DNA of 64,000 bases. It comes from Janthinobacterium sp. TB1-E2. Lineage in GTDB: Bacteria; Pseudomonadota; Gammaproteobacteria; Burkholderiales; Burkholderiaceae_D. Position 1 is the stretch's first letter, and each line of letters begins with the position of its first letter. The stretch is taken from positions 1,426,001 through 1,490,000 of the forward strand of contig NZ_CP142523.1 in assembly GCF_036885605.1 (NCBI RefSeq), in the 5' to 3' direction. The position numbers and the translations under genes were made by a program. The notes under the pieces were generated by a model. That model was not told where the DNA came from and made no database searches. It worked only from the letters and a program-made list of their open reading frames with translations. Positions 46,693-55,917 of the stretch are shown here, one piece after another.

Positions 46693-46747
46693 TACGTCTG
46701 ACTGTACGCTAGCGAACATTGCTAGCACATTTCTATTTGGAAAGCCA

Positions 46748-46777
46748 TTGGACTTTGGCGGCTTTTTGCGTTATACT
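46748..46777 (+). promoter_or_regulatory. Candidate sigma-70 promoter for proVWX
   Basis: TTGGAC at 46748-46753 and TATACT at 46772-46777, with an 18-base spacer. It is the best hexamer pair upstream of proV and would give a leader of about 390 nt. Osmotic control cannot be read from the sequence. Confidence 0.6.
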
Positions 46778-46913
46778 TGAGTCATATTTACAACAGCTAC
46801 ACCGCGTTTCACCTTCTGCTTCGCAGTACTCTCCACTCGCTCAGTGGTGAATAATTCTTCGGGTTTTACACCCGCATCCAGTTAAAAGTAGCTTGGTCGA
46901 TTTTTTTTCGGTC

Positions 46914-46944
46914 AAATACATTTGGTGCCATGTATTTGCATGGC
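46914..46944 (+). promoter_or_regulatory. Mutually exclusive hairpins in the proVWX leader
   Basis: Hairpin 1: AAATACAT (46914-46921) with ATGTATTT (46930-46937), 8-bp perfect. Hairpin 2: GCCATG (46927-46932) with CATGGC (46939-46944), 6-bp perfect. They share ATG at 46930-46932, so only one can form at a time. A CGCTAGCG palindrome abuts the second. This is the layout of a conformational switch, but no known riboswitch class is recognised. Confidence 0.5.
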
Positions 46945-47176
46945 GCTAGCGTTGTTAAAAGTCCTGAACCACAGCCTCTTTTAGCACGCACACGGCACCC
47001 CGGCACCGGCCTTGGCCATCCGCTGGTCACACGCGTGTCACCCCCTGTTTCCTGTCGCTCCCGTGCGCTTTTTGCGCCGTGGCGTAGCCGACGCAACAGG
47101 GTTTGTTGATTCCCGCCGCAAGCTAGCAGGCTTGCTGGGTTTCATTCCATTCGTCAAATCGAGGGAGAACCACATC

Positions 47177-48409
47177 GTGGCAAAACAAATCATTATCGAC
47201 CATGTGTTCAAAGTGTTCGGCGACAAGCCAGAAGAAGCACTTGAACTCGTTCATCAAGGCGCCAGCAAGCAGGACATCCTGGCCAAGACCGATTGCACCA
47301 TCGGCGTTTTCGACGCCACCTTTACCATTGAAGCGGGCGAGATCTTCGTCATCATGGGCCTGTCCGGTTCGGGCAAGTCGACCCTGGTGCGCATGCTGAA
47401 CCGCCTGATCGAGCCGACGGCCGGCCGCATCCTGATCGACGGCAACGACATCAACACCTTGCCGGATGCCCAGCTGCGTGCCCTGCGCCGCAAGGACATC
47501 AGCATGGTGTTCCAGTCGTTCGCGCTGCTGCCGCAAATTACCGTGCTCGACAACACTGCCTTCGGCATGGAGCTGGCCGGCATGCCCAAGCCTGAGCGTC
47601 ATGCGCTGGCCCAGCAAGCGCTGGAACAAGTGGGCCTGGACGGCTACGGCGCCAGCTATCCCGACGAATTGTCGGGCGGCATGCAGCAGCGCGTGGGCCT
47701 GGCCCGTGCGCTGGCTTGCGATCCGTCGATCCTGCTGATGGATGAAGCGTTTTCCGCGCTCGATCCGATCATCCGTACGGAAATGCAATCGGAACTGCTG
47801 CGTTTGCAGCAAATCAAGCGCCGCACCATCGTCTTCATTTCGCATGACCTCGATGAAGCCATGCGCATCGGCGACCGCGTTGCCATCATGAAAGACGGCC
47901 ACGTGGTGCAAGTGGGCACGCCGGAAGAAATCCTGCGCAAACCGGCCAACGATTACGTGCGCAACTTCGTGCGCGGCGTCGATGCTGCGGCCGTGTTTAA
48001 GGCCAGCGATATTGCCCGCAAGAGCCAGATCGTCGTGTCCGAGTCGCCGAGCCGCGGCTCGCGCGCCGCGCTGTCGATGCTGGAAGAGCAGGATCGCGCG
48101 TTTGCCTACGTCGTCAATCCGCAGCGCAAGTTCCTCGGCGTCGTGTCGGCCGATTCGCTGCGCAGTGCGCTCGACGGCCATGTGGGCCCGCTGGGCCTGG
48201 CGCATGCCTATCTGCCTGACGTGCAGACCATCAATGCAGACGAGCCAGTCGCCGGCCTGTTCGGCCAGGTGGCGCAACTGCCTTACGCCGTCCCAGTGGT
48301 GGCCGATGACGGCAGTTTCCGCGGCGCCATCAGCAAGACGACCTTGCTGAAGTTCCTCGACCGCGATACGCCAGCCATTGCCGAGCAACAACAGAAAGGA
48401 CAAGCATGA
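47177..48409 (+). CDS. proV: Glycine betaine/proline ABC transporter ATP-binding protein
   Basis: A 410-residue ABC ATPase, with Walker [11 protein letters not shown]-loop region [11 protein letters not shown], signature [15 protein letters not shown] and Walker [14 protein letters not shown]. The C-terminal third carries two CBS-like segments ([50 protein letters not shown]), as in ProV/OpuAA. Start is GTG 47177 with GGGAG 9 nt upstream; upstream in-frame sequence does not match the family. Proline or glycine betaine uptake protects against osmotic stress. It is the first gene of proVWX. Confidence 0.92.
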   Translation: MAKQIIIDHVFKVFGDKPEEALELVHQGASKQDILAKTDCTIGVFDATFTIEAGEIFVIMGLSGSGKSTLVRMLNRLIEPTAGRILIDGNDINTLPDAQLRALRRKDISMVFQSFALLPQITVLDNTAFGMELAGMPKPERHALAQQALEQVGLDGYGASYPDELSGGMQQRVGLARALACDPSILLMDEAFSALDPIIRTEMQSELLRLQQIKRRTIVFISHDLDEAMRIGDRVAIMKDGHVVQVGTPEEILRKPANDYVRNFVRGVDAAAVFKASDIARKSQIVVSESPSRGSRAALSMLEEQDRAFAYVVNPQRKFLGVVSADSLRSALDGHVGPLGLAHAYLPDVQTINADEPVAGLFGQVAQLPYAVPVVADDGSFRGAISKTTLLKFLDRDTPAIAEQQQKGQA

Positions 48410-49509
48410 ATCCAAGCACCGTTTCCACAGTAGAAGCTGTTGTTGAACAGCCGGCCGCGCAAATCAATCCCTGGGCGCTGACGCCGCCGGGCGACACGTC
48501 CTGGCTGGATGCGGCCGGACCGGCCGTACAGCCGGAACACGCGGCCTCCGGTTTTCACCTGACGCAGATTTTCGACGGCTCGCTGCCGCTGGAAAGCTGG
48601 ATCAACCAGGGCCTGGGCTGGGTTGTCGCCCATTTCCGTCCTTTCTTCCAGGCCGTGCGCGCGCCGATCGACAGCGTGCTGTCCGGCGTGGAAGGCGTGC
48701 TCCTGGCGGCCCCGTCGCTGACGGTCATCGCCATCATCGGCTTGCTGGCTTGGCAATTTACCAGCCGCACCTTGGCCATCGGCACCGTGCTGGCGCTGCT
48801 GGTCGTATCGATGCTGGGCATCTGGCCGGAAGCCATGACGACCTTGTCGCTGGTGCTCACCTCCTTGGCCTTCTGTCTGGCCATCGGTTTGCCGCTCGGT
48901 ATTTTCCTGGCCAGCAGCGACCGCGCGCAGAATATCCTGCGCCCTTTGCTGGACGCCATGCAGACGACGCCCGCCTTCGTCTACCTAGTGCCGGTGGTGA
49001 TGCTGTTTGGTATCGGTAATGCGCCAGGCGTGATCGTGACAATCATCTTTGCCCTGCCGCCGCTCGTGCGTCTGACCAACCTCGGCATCCGCCAGGTGCG
49101 TCCCGACCTGATCGAAGCGGCCCGCGCCTATGGCGCCTCGCCGTGGCAGTTGCTGACGCGCGTGCAGTTTCCGCTGGCCATGCCATCGATCATGGCCGGT
49201 ATCAACCAGTCGCTGATGCTGTCGCTGTCGATGGTCGTGATCGCCTCGATGATCGCCGTCGGTGGCCTGGGCCAGATGGTATTGCGCGGCATCGGCCGCC
49301 TGGACATGGGACTGGCAACCGTCGGTGGCCTCGGTATCGTGCTGCTGGCCATTACCCTGGACCGCTTGACGCAAGCGATGGGCCAGCCACGCCGTGGCGT
49401 GCGCCACTGGTACCAGACGGGTCCTGCCGGTTTCGTGCTGCGCCTGGTGCGCGGCAACACGGAGAAAAATAATGTTGCACAGCAAGCTACGCTGGCCGAC
49501 GCACAATAA
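48406..49509 (+). CDS. proW: Glycine betaine/proline ABC transporter permease
   Basis: A permease of 367 residues with a long N-terminal soluble extension (to about residue 90) and six to seven membrane segments. The EAA motif region is [49 protein letters not shown]. The ATG overlaps the proV stop (ATGA at 48406-48409). It forms the membrane channel of ProVWX; length is near the ProW norm. proX follows after 12 nt. Confidence 0.93.
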   Translation: MNPSTVSTVEAVVEQPAAQINPWALTPPGDTSWLDAAGPAVQPEHAASGFHLTQIFDGSLPLESWINQGLGWVVAHFRPFFQAVRAPIDSVLSGVEGVLLAAPSLTVIAIIGLLAWQFTSRTLAIGTVLALLVVSMLGIWPEAMTTLSLVLTSLAFCLAIGLPLGIFLASSDRAQNILRPLLDAMQTTPAFVYLVPVVMLFGIGNAPGVIVTIIFALPPLVRLTNLGIRQVRPDLIEAARAYGASPWQLLTRVQFPLAMPSIMAGINQSLMLSLSMVVIASMIAVGGLGQMVLRGIGRLDMGLATVGGLGIVLLAITLDRLTQAMGQPRRGVRHWYQTGPAGFVLRLVRGNTEKNNVAQQATLADAQ

Positions 49510-49521
49510 GAAAGGATTTAC

Positions 49522-50580
49522 ATGCATCAAATCGCACATTTTAAAGAGACGCAAAAATCGCAACGCAAGTTCCAGCTGTTTTCCGCCCTGGCGATCGCCG
49601 CCATGGCCCTGACCACGAGCCTGGCCATGGCGCAGACGCCGGCCGCGCCCGCCGATGCGCTGCCCGGCAAGGGCATCAAGGTGCAGGCGCTGCAAAGCTC
49701 GATCGCGGAAGAAACCTTCCAGACCATGCTGGTCGACAAGGCGCTGGAAAAGCTTGGCTACGAAGTGCAGCCGATCAAGGAAGTGGAGTATCCGACCGCG
49801 CATATCGCCATTGCCAACGGCGACGCCACCTTCATGGCCGTGCACTGGGACCCGATGCACAAGGATTTCTATAACAATGCGGGCGGCGACGCCAAGCTGT
49901 TGCGCACGGGCCAATACGCCGGCCCTGCCGCGCAAGGTTATCTGATCGACAAGGCGACTGCCGAGAAGTACAACATCACGAATATCGACCAGTTGCGCGA
50001 CCCGAACCTGGCTAAGCTGTTCGATCACGACGGAGACGGCAAGGCCGACTTGACGGGCTGCAACCCCGGCTGGGGCTGCGAAGCGCTGATCGAGAATCAC
50101 ATGGATGCGTACAAATTGCGCGAGACGGTGACGCACGTGCAGGGCAGCTATGCGGCCCTGATCGCCGACACCATGGGCCGCTACAAGCGTGGCGAACCGA
50201 TTTTGTACTACACGTGGACGCCGTACTGGGTCAGCGGCGTGCTGGTCCCGGGCAAGGACGTGGTCTGGCTGAAAGTGCCATTCTCGGCCAATCCGGAGAA
50301 AGTAAACACGCGTCTGGACAATGGCAGCGACTACGGCTTTGCCGTCAACACGGCGCGCATCGTGTCCAACAAGGCCTGGGCCGAGAAAAACCCGGCCGCG
50401 GCCAAGCTGTTCGAAGTGATGCAATTGCCCGTGGCCGACATCAATGCGCAGAACGAACGCATGCGCCGTGGCGAAAACACGCAAGCCGATATCGCGCGCC
50501 ATACGGCTGGCTGGATCAAGTTCCACCAGCAAAAGTTTGACGGCTGGATCGCGCAAGCGCTGGCAGCGGCGAAAAAGTAA
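49522..50580 (+). CDS. proX: Glycine betaine/L-proline-binding periplasmic protein
   Basis: A binding protein of 352 residues with a signal peptide (residues 1-~38: [23 protein letters not shown]). The mature part has [16 protein letters not shown] and [25 protein letters not shown], aromatic-rich loops that form the betaine cage in ProX/OpuAC proteins. AAAGGA precedes the ATG. It is the last gene of proVWX and is followed by a terminator at 50604-50634. Choline or carnitine binding is possible but betaine is the usual ligand. Confidence 0.93.
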   Translation: MHQIAHFKETQKSQRKFQLFSALAIAAMALTTSLAMAQTPAAPADALPGKGIKVQALQSSIAEETFQTMLVDKALEKLGYEVQPIKEVEYPTAHIAIANGDATFMAVHWDPMHKDFYNNAGGDAKLLRTGQYAGPAAQGYLIDKATAEKYNITNIDQLRDPNLAKLFDHDGDGKADLTGCNPGWGCEALIENHMDAYKLRETVTHVQGSYAALIADTMGRYKRGEPILYYTWTPYWVSGVLVPGKDVVWLKVPFSANPEKVNTRLDNGSDYGFAVNTARIVSNKAWAEKNPAAAKLFEVMQLPVADINAQNERMRRGENTQADIARHTAGWIKFHQQKFDGWIAQALAAAKK

Positions 50581-50603
50581 GTTCTAGCGCCGTTTCAACA
50601 TGA

Positions 50604-50634
50604 AAAAGTGGCTACCATTTTGGTAGCCACTTTT
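50604..50634. terminator. Intrinsic terminator after proVWX
   Basis: AAAAGTGGCTACCA (50604-50617), loop TTT, TGGTAGCCACTTTT (50621-50634): a 14-bp stem that can also stop the convergent GNAT transcript. Confidence 0.92.
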
Positions 50635-50671
50635 GCGTTAACGGCCTGTTTTGGTGGTTTTTGGTGAGTTT

Positions 50672-51142
50672 TTAGCCGTTTTCGGCCAGTTTCAGGTGCA
50701 AAATGGGGAAAGGCTTGCCGAACGGGTCGCGTTCGGAGCGGCTTTCCCCGATAAAGCCCTGGTGGAGGTAAAAGCCATGCGCTTGCGTGTTGTGTTCGTT
50801 GACATCGACAGCCGTGGCGCCCAGGGCCGCGATGGCGTGCCGCACGAGCGCGCGGCCGGCGCCGCTGCCGCGCTGGTCGGGATGTACGAACAGCATCTCG
50901 ATCTTGGCGTGCTCGACGCACAGGAAGGCATAGGCGACGCCGTCATCGGCGCGCAGCACGTGCAGCAGGCGTTCGGCCGTCACCCTGGCCAGCTCGTCGC
51001 GGACGAAAGGCATCAGGAAGGCGATATCGCTATCGGCAAGGAAATCGTGGGTGGCGCGTACGGACAGGTGCCAGACATCGAACAAGCGGGGCAGGTCGGC
51101 GGCATGGGCCAAGGAAACCAGGGAATTCGGTGATGGTGTCAT
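50672..51142 (-). CDS. GNAT-family N-acetyltransferase
   Basis: A 156-residue protein with the acetyl-CoA-binding signature FVHPDQRGSGAGRALVRHAI (about residues 89-108) preceded by AKIEMLFV, and a late DVNEHNTQAHGFYLHQGF motif. Small single-domain GNAT enzymes acetylate amino groups of unknown targets. A TATAAT-like box lies 6 nt upstream of the ATG on the minus strand, with no fitting -35, so the true promoter is unclear. No neighbour gene suggests a substrate. Confidence 0.87.
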   Translation of the reverse strand: MTPSPNSLVSLAHAADLPRLFDVWHLSVRATHDFLADSDIAFLMPFVRDELARVTAERLLHVLRADDGVAYAFLCVEHAKIEMLFVHPDQRGSGAGRALVRHAIAALGATAVDVNEHNTQAHGFYLHQGFIGESRSERDPFGKPFPILHLKLAENG

Positions 51143-51156
51143 GCAGAAATTATACT

Positions 51157-51178
51157 GCCCCGGCGGGCGCCGGGGCAG
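51157..51178. terminator. GC hairpin between ACBP and GNAT genes
   Basis: TGCCCCGGC (51157-51165) and GCCGGGGCA (51170-51178) form a perfect 9-bp stem with a 4-base loop. The T-run is poor, so termination strength is uncertain. Confidence 0.55.
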
Positions 51179-51188
51179 GGAGGGACGA

Positions 51189-51443
51189 TCAGTCCTTCAA
51201 GTCTTCGATCAGATCGATGTATTGTTGCTGCGCATCTTCCTTCGAGGTGCCGGCCAGGGCCGCCCAGGCGTCGAACTTGGCACGGTTGACGAAGTCGGTC
51301 ATGCCAGGACGCTCGCCCGTGGCGTCGCCGCTCGACGCTTGCTTGAACAAGGCGTAGATTTTCAACAAGGTCATATTGTCCGGACGCTCGGACAGGGTCT
51401 TGGAATCGAGCTGCGCTTGTTCGAATTGCTCTTGTAAACTCAT
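51189..51443 (-). CDS. Acyl-CoA-binding protein
   Basis: An ACBP-like protein of 84 residues: MSLQEQFEQAQLDSKTLSERPDNMTLLKIYALFKQASSGDATGERPGMTDFVNRAKFDAWAALAGTSKEDAQQQYIDLIEDL. The conserved LKIYALFKQA and AKFDAWAALAGTSKEDA stretches mark the four-helix fold that carries long-chain acyl-CoA. ACBP is uncommon in bacteria outside some proteobacteria. Convergent with nothing; a hairpin at 51157-51178 lies downstream. Confidence 0.93.
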   Translation of the reverse strand: MSLQEQFEQAQLDSKTLSERPDNMTLLKIYALFKQASSGDATGERPGMTDFVNRAKFDAWAALAGTSKEDAQQQYIDLIEDLKD

Positions 51444-51570
51444 GATGGCTCCTGTGTGCTGATGGAATCGCTGGAAAAGTGCGGCAGGCCCGGCGGAGTG
51501 GCCACCGTGCGTGCTGCAGTGCCTGACATCATAGTGAAAAAAGCGCGCCGTGCATTAGAGGACACCCTCA

Positions 51571-51607
51571 AAACAAAAACGCCGCCGCTGAGTGATCAGG
51601 GGCGGCG
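51571..51607 (-). terminator. Intrinsic terminator downstream of the FKBP gene
   Basis: On the minus strand CGCCGCC (complement of 51601-51607) pairs with GGCGGCG (complement of 51580-51586), followed by a T-run (complement of the A-run at 51571-51579). It separates the FKBP gene from the ACBP gene. Confidence 0.8.
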
Positions 51608-51642
51608 CCTGGCGCGGTCGTTGGAACGCAGCCTTCAGCTTC

Positions 51643-51999
51643 TTATACGCCCAGCAGTTCTACGTCGAAAATCAGGGTGGCGTTCGGTGGAATCACGCCG
51701 CCGGCGCCGCGTGCGCCATAGCCCAGTGCCGCAGGGATGATCAGCTGGCGCTTGCCGCCCACTTTCATGCCTTGCACGCCTTCGTCCCAACCCTGAATGA
51801 CGCGGCCGGCGCCCAGCGGGAATTCGAATGGATCGTTGCGGTCCTTGCTCGAGTCAAATTTCGAACCGGCGCTGCCGTCGTCGTTTTGCAGCCAGCCCGT
51901 GTAATGCACGACAACATTGTTGCCGGCTTGCGCTTCAGCGCCTTCGCCAACGACGGTATCGATGTATTGCAGGCCGGAAGCGGTAGTGGTGGTGGTCAT
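51643..51999 (-). CDS. FKBP-type peptidyl-prolyl cis-trans isomerase
   Basis: An FKBP domain protein of 118 residues: ASGLQYIDTVVGEGAEAQAGNNVVVHYTGWLQNDDGSAGSKFDSSKDRNDPFEFPLGAGRVIQGWDEGVQGMKVGGKRQLIIPAALGYGARGAGGVIPPNATLIFDVELL covers the full domain, with the VHYTGWL, FEFPLG and GRVIQGWDEG motifs of the active pocket. No signal peptide, so it is cytosolic. ATG 51999 begins a conserved start; the upstream in-frame sequence to 52251 lacks protein character. It probably assists protein folding. Confidence 0.93.
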   Translation of the reverse strand: MTTTTTASGLQYIDTVVGEGAEAQAGNNVVVHYTGWLQNDDGSAGSKFDSSKDRNDPFEFPLGAGRVIQGWDEGVQGMKVGGKRQLIIPAALGYGARGAGGVIPPNATLIFDVELLGV

Positions 52000-52196
52000 G
52001 ATAATCCTTGTGTAGGCGATGAAAGCTTCAGATTGTAGAGCAATGAGTTGCAAAGCGCCATTCCAGGCCCGGCGCAAGCGAAAACCGGAAATTACGCCGA
52101 TGTGTGGCTGCCGGTTGTATTTAAGGGGGGATTTCACACAATAAATACAGTGTTCCACGTAAAATGCATGTTTTGTATTTAACAGTGATTTCTTCC

Positions 52197-53168
52197 ATGT
52201 TCCGCAGTCTACGCCGCCTTGTTTTTTCCTCGCTGTGCCTGGTTTCCGCAATATCGACGGCGCAAGCCGAAGTGGTGGTGGTGCTCAATTCCCGTGATGC
52301 TACGGTGCAACTGCTGGACCAGAAAACCTATGCTCCCCTGTCTACCTTTGCCGTCGGCAAGGAACCGCACCATTTGATGGAGACGCCGGACGGTAAGTCG
52401 CTGATCGTCGCCAGTTCCGTCGGCAACGAGCTGATTTTCCTCGATCCTGTCTCGGGCCAGATCCAGCGCCGCATCAGCAACATCCTCGATCCTTACCAAA
52501 TCGGCTTTTCGCCAGACCAGAAATGGTTCATTTCGAATTCGCTGCGCCTGGACCGCATCGACCTGTACCGCTACGACGGCAAGAACCTGACCCTGGCCAA
52601 GCGCATCCCGCTGCCGAAGCTGCCCAGCCACATGGCGTTCACGGCCGACAGCACCATGGCCTTCATCACGCAGCAGGGCAGCAACCAGGTCAGCGCCATC
52701 GACCTGGCCACGCAAACCGTCAAATGGACCATGCCTGTCGGCCCCGCGCCAGCTGGCATCACGATGACGCCCGATGGCAAGCATTTGCTGGTCGGCATCA
52801 TGGGCAGCGATTACGTGGAAGTGATCGACTGGCGCACGCAAAAGACCGTCAAGCGCATCAAGGCGGGCGCCGGCACGCATAATTTCCGCGCGCTCGGTGA
52901 CAACCGCATGACGTTCGTCTCGAACCGCGTATCGAACACCATCAACATCATCGACCAGCAAACCCTGGAAAACGTGGGCACCATCAATGTGCCGGGCGGC
53001 CCGGACTGCATGGAAATCACGCCCGATGGCAAGACCATGTGGGTGACCCTGCGCTGGATCAAGAAAGTGGCCGTGATCGACCTGACCACGCGCAAGGTCA
53101 TCAAGACCATACCGGTGGGCCGCTCGCCCCATGGCGTGTATTTCGCCACCCACTCGCCGCGCATGTGA
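52197..53168 (+). CDS. YncE-like beta-propeller secreted protein
   Basis: A 323-residue protein with a signal peptide (FRSLRRLVFSSLCLVSAISTAQA) followed by repeated beta-propeller blades of the YVTN/YncE type, each carrying a pattern like VxxPAGITMTPDGKHLLVGIMGSDYVEVID. About seven blades are visible through residue 320. Such proteins bind partners or metals in the periplasm. It starts the tightly spaced run with a polysaccharide deacetylase, a desaturase-like protein and an EI24 protein. Function unknown. Confidence 0.85.
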   Translation: MFRSLRRLVFSSLCLVSAISTAQAEVVVVLNSRDATVQLLDQKTYAPLSTFAVGKEPHHLMETPDGKSLIVASSVGNELIFLDPVSGQIQRRISNILDPYQIGFSPDQKWFISNSLRLDRIDLYRYDGKNLTLAKRIPLPKLPSHMAFTADSTMAFITQQGSNQVSAIDLATQTVKWTMPVGPAPAGITMTPDGKHLLVGIMGSDYVEVIDWRTQKTVKRIKAGAGTHNFRALGDNRMTFVSNRVSNTINIIDQQTLENVGTINVPGGPDCMEITPDGKTMWVTLRWIKKVAVIDLTTRKVIKTIPVGRSPHGVYFATHSPRM

Positions 53169-53179
53169 TGGTGGGTGTG

Positions 53180-54022
53180 ATGATGAAACACCTGATTCCT
53201 GCGGGCCGCGTGTCCGCCATGCTGCTGTGCGCCAGCGCCATGCTGTCCCCCGCGCATGCCGCCACACCTGCACCAGCAGCACCGGCGCCAGCCGCATCTT
53301 CAGCGCCGGCCGCCTGCAAGGGCACGATCTACATGACCTTCGACACAGGCAGCCAGTCGCAAGCGCAACTGATCGCTGACGTGCTCAACAAGCGTCATAT
53401 CAAAGCCACGTTTTTCCTGGCCAACGAAAAGACCACGCGCGGCGACTATTCGCTCGATGCCTCGTGGGCGCCGTACTGGAAAGCCCGGGTCGCCGAAGGC
53501 CATGCGTTCGGTACGCATACGTTTGACCATGTGTACTGGAAGAAGGATCTGGCCAACGGCTTGATCCAGGTCAAGCCCCAGTTCGGCAAGGACGGCGGCA
53601 AACTGGCGTCGTTTAGCGATAAGCAGTTCTGCGAGGAATTGCGCCGTGTCGATACGCGCTTCCAGGAACTGACCGGCCACAAGCTCGACCCATTTTGGCG
53701 CGCGCCGGGCGGCTACACCTCGCCGCGCACCCTGGCGGCCGGCAGCGCTTGCGGCTACCAGCACGCGGGCTGGGCGCCGGCGGGGTATTCCGGCGATGAG
53801 CTGCCCAGCGACAAGTATCCGAACGCCATGCTGCTGAAGAAAGCGCTGGCGAACTTGCGCAGCGGCGACATCTTCATTTCGCACATGGGCATCTGGTCGC
53901 GCAAGGATGCGTGGGCACCGGCCAACCTCGATGCTTTGATTTCCGGCCTGCAAGACAAGGGTTTCTGCTTTGCCACCCTGCGCGAGCATCCTGCCTATGC
54001 GCAGAAGAAGGGCCAGCCATGA
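53180..54022 (+). CDS. Polysaccharide deacetylase (NodB-like) with signal peptide
   Basis: A ~280-residue secreted protein. A signal peptide (MMKHLIPAGRVSAMLLCASAMLSPAHA) precedes a NodB-homology domain with the metal-triad pattern: first Asp in YMTFDTGSQ, His pair in GTHTFDHVYW, and WRAPGGYTSPR for the catalytic arginine region. The enzyme would remove acetyl groups from a cell-wall or capsular sugar. The start is uncertain: ATG 53168 overlaps the previous stop (TGATG), while 53180/53183 follow a weak GGTGGG. Its stop overlaps the next ATG by 4 nt. Confidence 0.85.
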   Translation: MMKHLIPAGRVSAMLLCASAMLSPAHAATPAPAAPAPAASSAPAACKGTIYMTFDTGSQSQAQLIADVLNKRHIKATFFLANEKTTRGDYSLDASWAPYWKARVAEGHAFGTHTFDHVYWKKDLANGLIQVKPQFGKDGGKLASFSDKQFCEELRRVDTRFQELTGHKLDPFWRAPGGYTSPRTLAAGSACGYQHAGWAPAGYSGDELPSDKYPNAMLLKKALANLRSGDIFISHMGIWSRKDAWAPANLDALISGLQDKGFCFATLREHPAYAQKKGQP

Positions 54023-55059
54023 TCGCCGCCGATATCCTCGGCTTCGTCACCTCGGTGATCGACGCGGTGGTCGACGCCTTTGGCGTGGCGCAAGGCTGGC
54101 TGTTCCAGACGGTGGTCAATCCCCTCGTCTATCACCTGGGCTTTGGCGAATTCACGGAAGAAGCGTTCGAAGGCACGGAGTGGCTGCTGATCGGCCTGTG
54201 CGAACTGGTGCTGCTGTTTCTCGTGCTGCGCCCGCTCGAAGCCCTGATTCCCGCGCAAAAGATCACCGACCCGCGCGCCCGCTGGAACGATTTCATCTAC
54301 ACCGTGCTGCACCGGATCGGCCTGTTTTCTGTCGTCGTCTTCTTCACGCTCGATCCGCTGATGGATGCGCTGGCGGGCGCCTTGCGTTTCGATGATATTC
54401 ATCCATTCAACTTGGAATCGCTGTTGCCCGGCATCAGTCCCTTGCTCAGTTTTATCATTTATTTTGTGATACTGGACTTCGTCGACTATTGTTATCACCG
54501 GGCTTCGCACCATTTCGGCTGGTGGTGGGGCTTGCACAGCCTGCATCACAGCCAGCAAAACATGAACTTGTGGAGCGATGACCGCAACCACTTGCTCGAT
54601 GACTTTCTGCGCGACGTGGTGATGGCGCTGGTGGCGCTCGGCATCGGCGTGCCGCCGGGCCAGTACGTGCTGCTGGTGTCGGTTTCGCGCATTCTGCAAA
54701 GCTTGCAGCACGCGAATGTGAGGATACACTTCGGCCGCATCGGCGAGCGGCTGTTGATCTCGCCCCGTTTCCACCGTACACACCATGCGATCGGCGTGGG
54801 GCATGAGTCGAAAGGCAAGGGCAGCATGGGCGGCTGCAACTTCGGCGTGGTCTTGCCAATTTGGGATATGCTGCTGGGCACCGCGAATTTCTCGGCCGGC
54901 TATGCGCGCACGGGCGTGCGCGACCAGCTGGCCCGCATCGACAGCAAGGGCATGGGCCGGCCGGGACGCGACTATGGCCGCGGCTTCTGGCAGCAGCAAT
55001 GGCTGGGCCTGCGCCGTATGGTGGAATTTGCAAGAATCAAACGAAAAGGACGCCGTTGA
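54019..55059 (+). CDS. Sterol desaturase / fatty acid hydroxylase family membrane protein
   Basis: A 346-residue protein with several membrane helices and the histidine clusters of the fatty acid hydroxylase superfamily: YHRASHHFGW, LHSLHHSQQ and FHRTHH (about residues 160-260), which bind a di-iron centre. The ATG overlaps the deacetylase stop (ATGA) and its TGA overlaps the next ATG. Members hydroxylate or desaturate lipids, sometimes outer-membrane lipid A or hopanoid-linked lipids. The lipid target is not predictable from the sequence. Confidence 0.87.
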   Translation: MIAADILGFVTSVIDAVVDAFGVAQGWLFQTVVNPLVYHLGFGEFTEEAFEGTEWLLIGLCELVLLFLVLRPLEALIPAQKITDPRARWNDFIYTVLHRIGLFSVVVFFTLDPLMDALAGALRFDDIHPFNLESLLPGISPLLSFIIYFVILDFVDYCYHRASHHFGWWWGLHSLHHSQQNMNLWSDDRNHLLDDFLRDVVMALVALGIGVPPGQYVLLVSVSRILQSLQHANVRIHFGRIGERLLISPRFHRTHHAIGVGHESKGKGSMGGCNFGVVLPIWDMLLGTANFSAGYARTGVRDQLARIDSKGMGRPGRDYGRGFWQQQWLGLRRMVEFARIKRKGRR

Positions 55060-55886
55060 TGCGTAATGTGTTGAATTCGTATGGCCGCGCCTTGCTGTCG
55101 CAATTGCACGGCAGGATATTGCTGCTGAGCGTGGCGCCGTTCATCCTCTCGCTGGTGCTGTGGGGAGGACTGCTGTATGTGGGCTTGCAGCCGCTGATCG
55201 ACAGCCTGCATGCGCTGTTTACGCAATACGATTTCTTCCGCACCAGCGGGCAGGTGCTGTCCACCTTCGGCCTGGGCATGCTGAAAGCCGTGATCGTGCC
55301 GCTGATCGCCATGTTCATGCTGCTGCCGCTGATGATCTTGACGGCGCTGATCTTCATGGGCCTGTTCGCCATGCCGGCCATCGGCCGCCATGTGGGCGGG
55401 CGGCACTTTCCGCAACTGGACAAGAAGCATGGCGGCAGCCTGCTCGGCAGCGTTGCCACTTCGCTGGCCACGTTCTTGCTGTTCATCATCGCCTGGGTGA
55501 TCATGCTGCCCCTGTACGCGTTTCCGCCGGCCGCCCTGGTGGGGCAAGCCGTGCTGTGGGGCTGGCTGACGTATCGCGTGATGGCATATGACGCCATGGC
55601 CGATTACGCCAGCGCGAAAGAGCGCCACGCTATCATGCGCACGCAGCGCTGGCCCCTGCTGGCCATCGGCATGGTATCGGGCGTGGCTGGCGCCGTGCCC
55701 GGCATGCTGTGGATGGGTGGCGTGATGTCGGTGGTGTTCTTCCCCTTCCTGGCGGCGTTCGCCATCTGGCTGTATGTGCTGATCTTTATCTTTACGGGTC
55801 TGTGGTTCCAGTATTACTGCCTGGAAGCACTGTCGCGTTTGCGGGGCGTACGCGGCATGACCGACGTGGCGCCGGCGGACGCTTGA
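55059..55886 (+). CDS. EI24 domain-containing membrane protein
   Basis: A 275-residue protein with about six hydrophobic segments, starting LLSVAPFILSLVLWGGLLYVG, then LKAVIVPLIAMFMLLPLMILTALIFMG and MVSGVAGAVPGMLWMGG, which fits the EI24 (CysZ-like) family. AAAAGGA lies upstream and the ATG overlaps the previous TGA. In Gram-negative bacteria members include sulfate transporter CysZ; here it is the fourth gene of an overlapping operon with envelope-type genes, so a lipid or envelope role is possible. Function unknown. Confidence 0.83.
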   Translation: MRNVLNSYGRALLSQLHGRILLLSVAPFILSLVLWGGLLYVGLQPLIDSLHALFTQYDFFRTSGQVLSTFGLGMLKAVIVPLIAMFMLLPLMILTALIFMGLFAMPAIGRHVGGRHFPQLDKKHGGSLLGSVATSLATFLLFIIAWVIMLPLYAFPPAALVGQAVLWGWLTYRVMAYDAMADYASAKERHAIMRTQRWPLLAIGMVSGVAGAVPGMLWMGGVMSVVFFPFLAAFAIWLYVLIFIFTGLWFQYYCLEALSRLRGVRGMTDVAPADA

Positions 55887-55917
55887 GTATTATTATCGAA
55901 TTCTACGAGGAAGCTTC

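Larger units (their letters stand above)
46593..47176. other. Gene-free region with terminator, promoter and long proVWX leader
   Basis: 584 bases without a gene. It contains a terminator at 46651-46692, a promoter candidate at 46748-46777, and a leader of ~390 nt before proV with two overlapping hairpins (46914-46944). A CGCTAGCG palindrome occurs at 46708-46715 and again at 46944-46951. The in-frame codons from 47012 to 47176 are open but do not resemble ProV and lack a ribosome site. Confidence 0.6.

Noticed and set aside
47012-47176. Extra N-terminal codons for proV
   Set aside because: The frame is open but the residues do not resemble ProV proteins; GTG 47177 has a ribosome site and begins the conserved protein.
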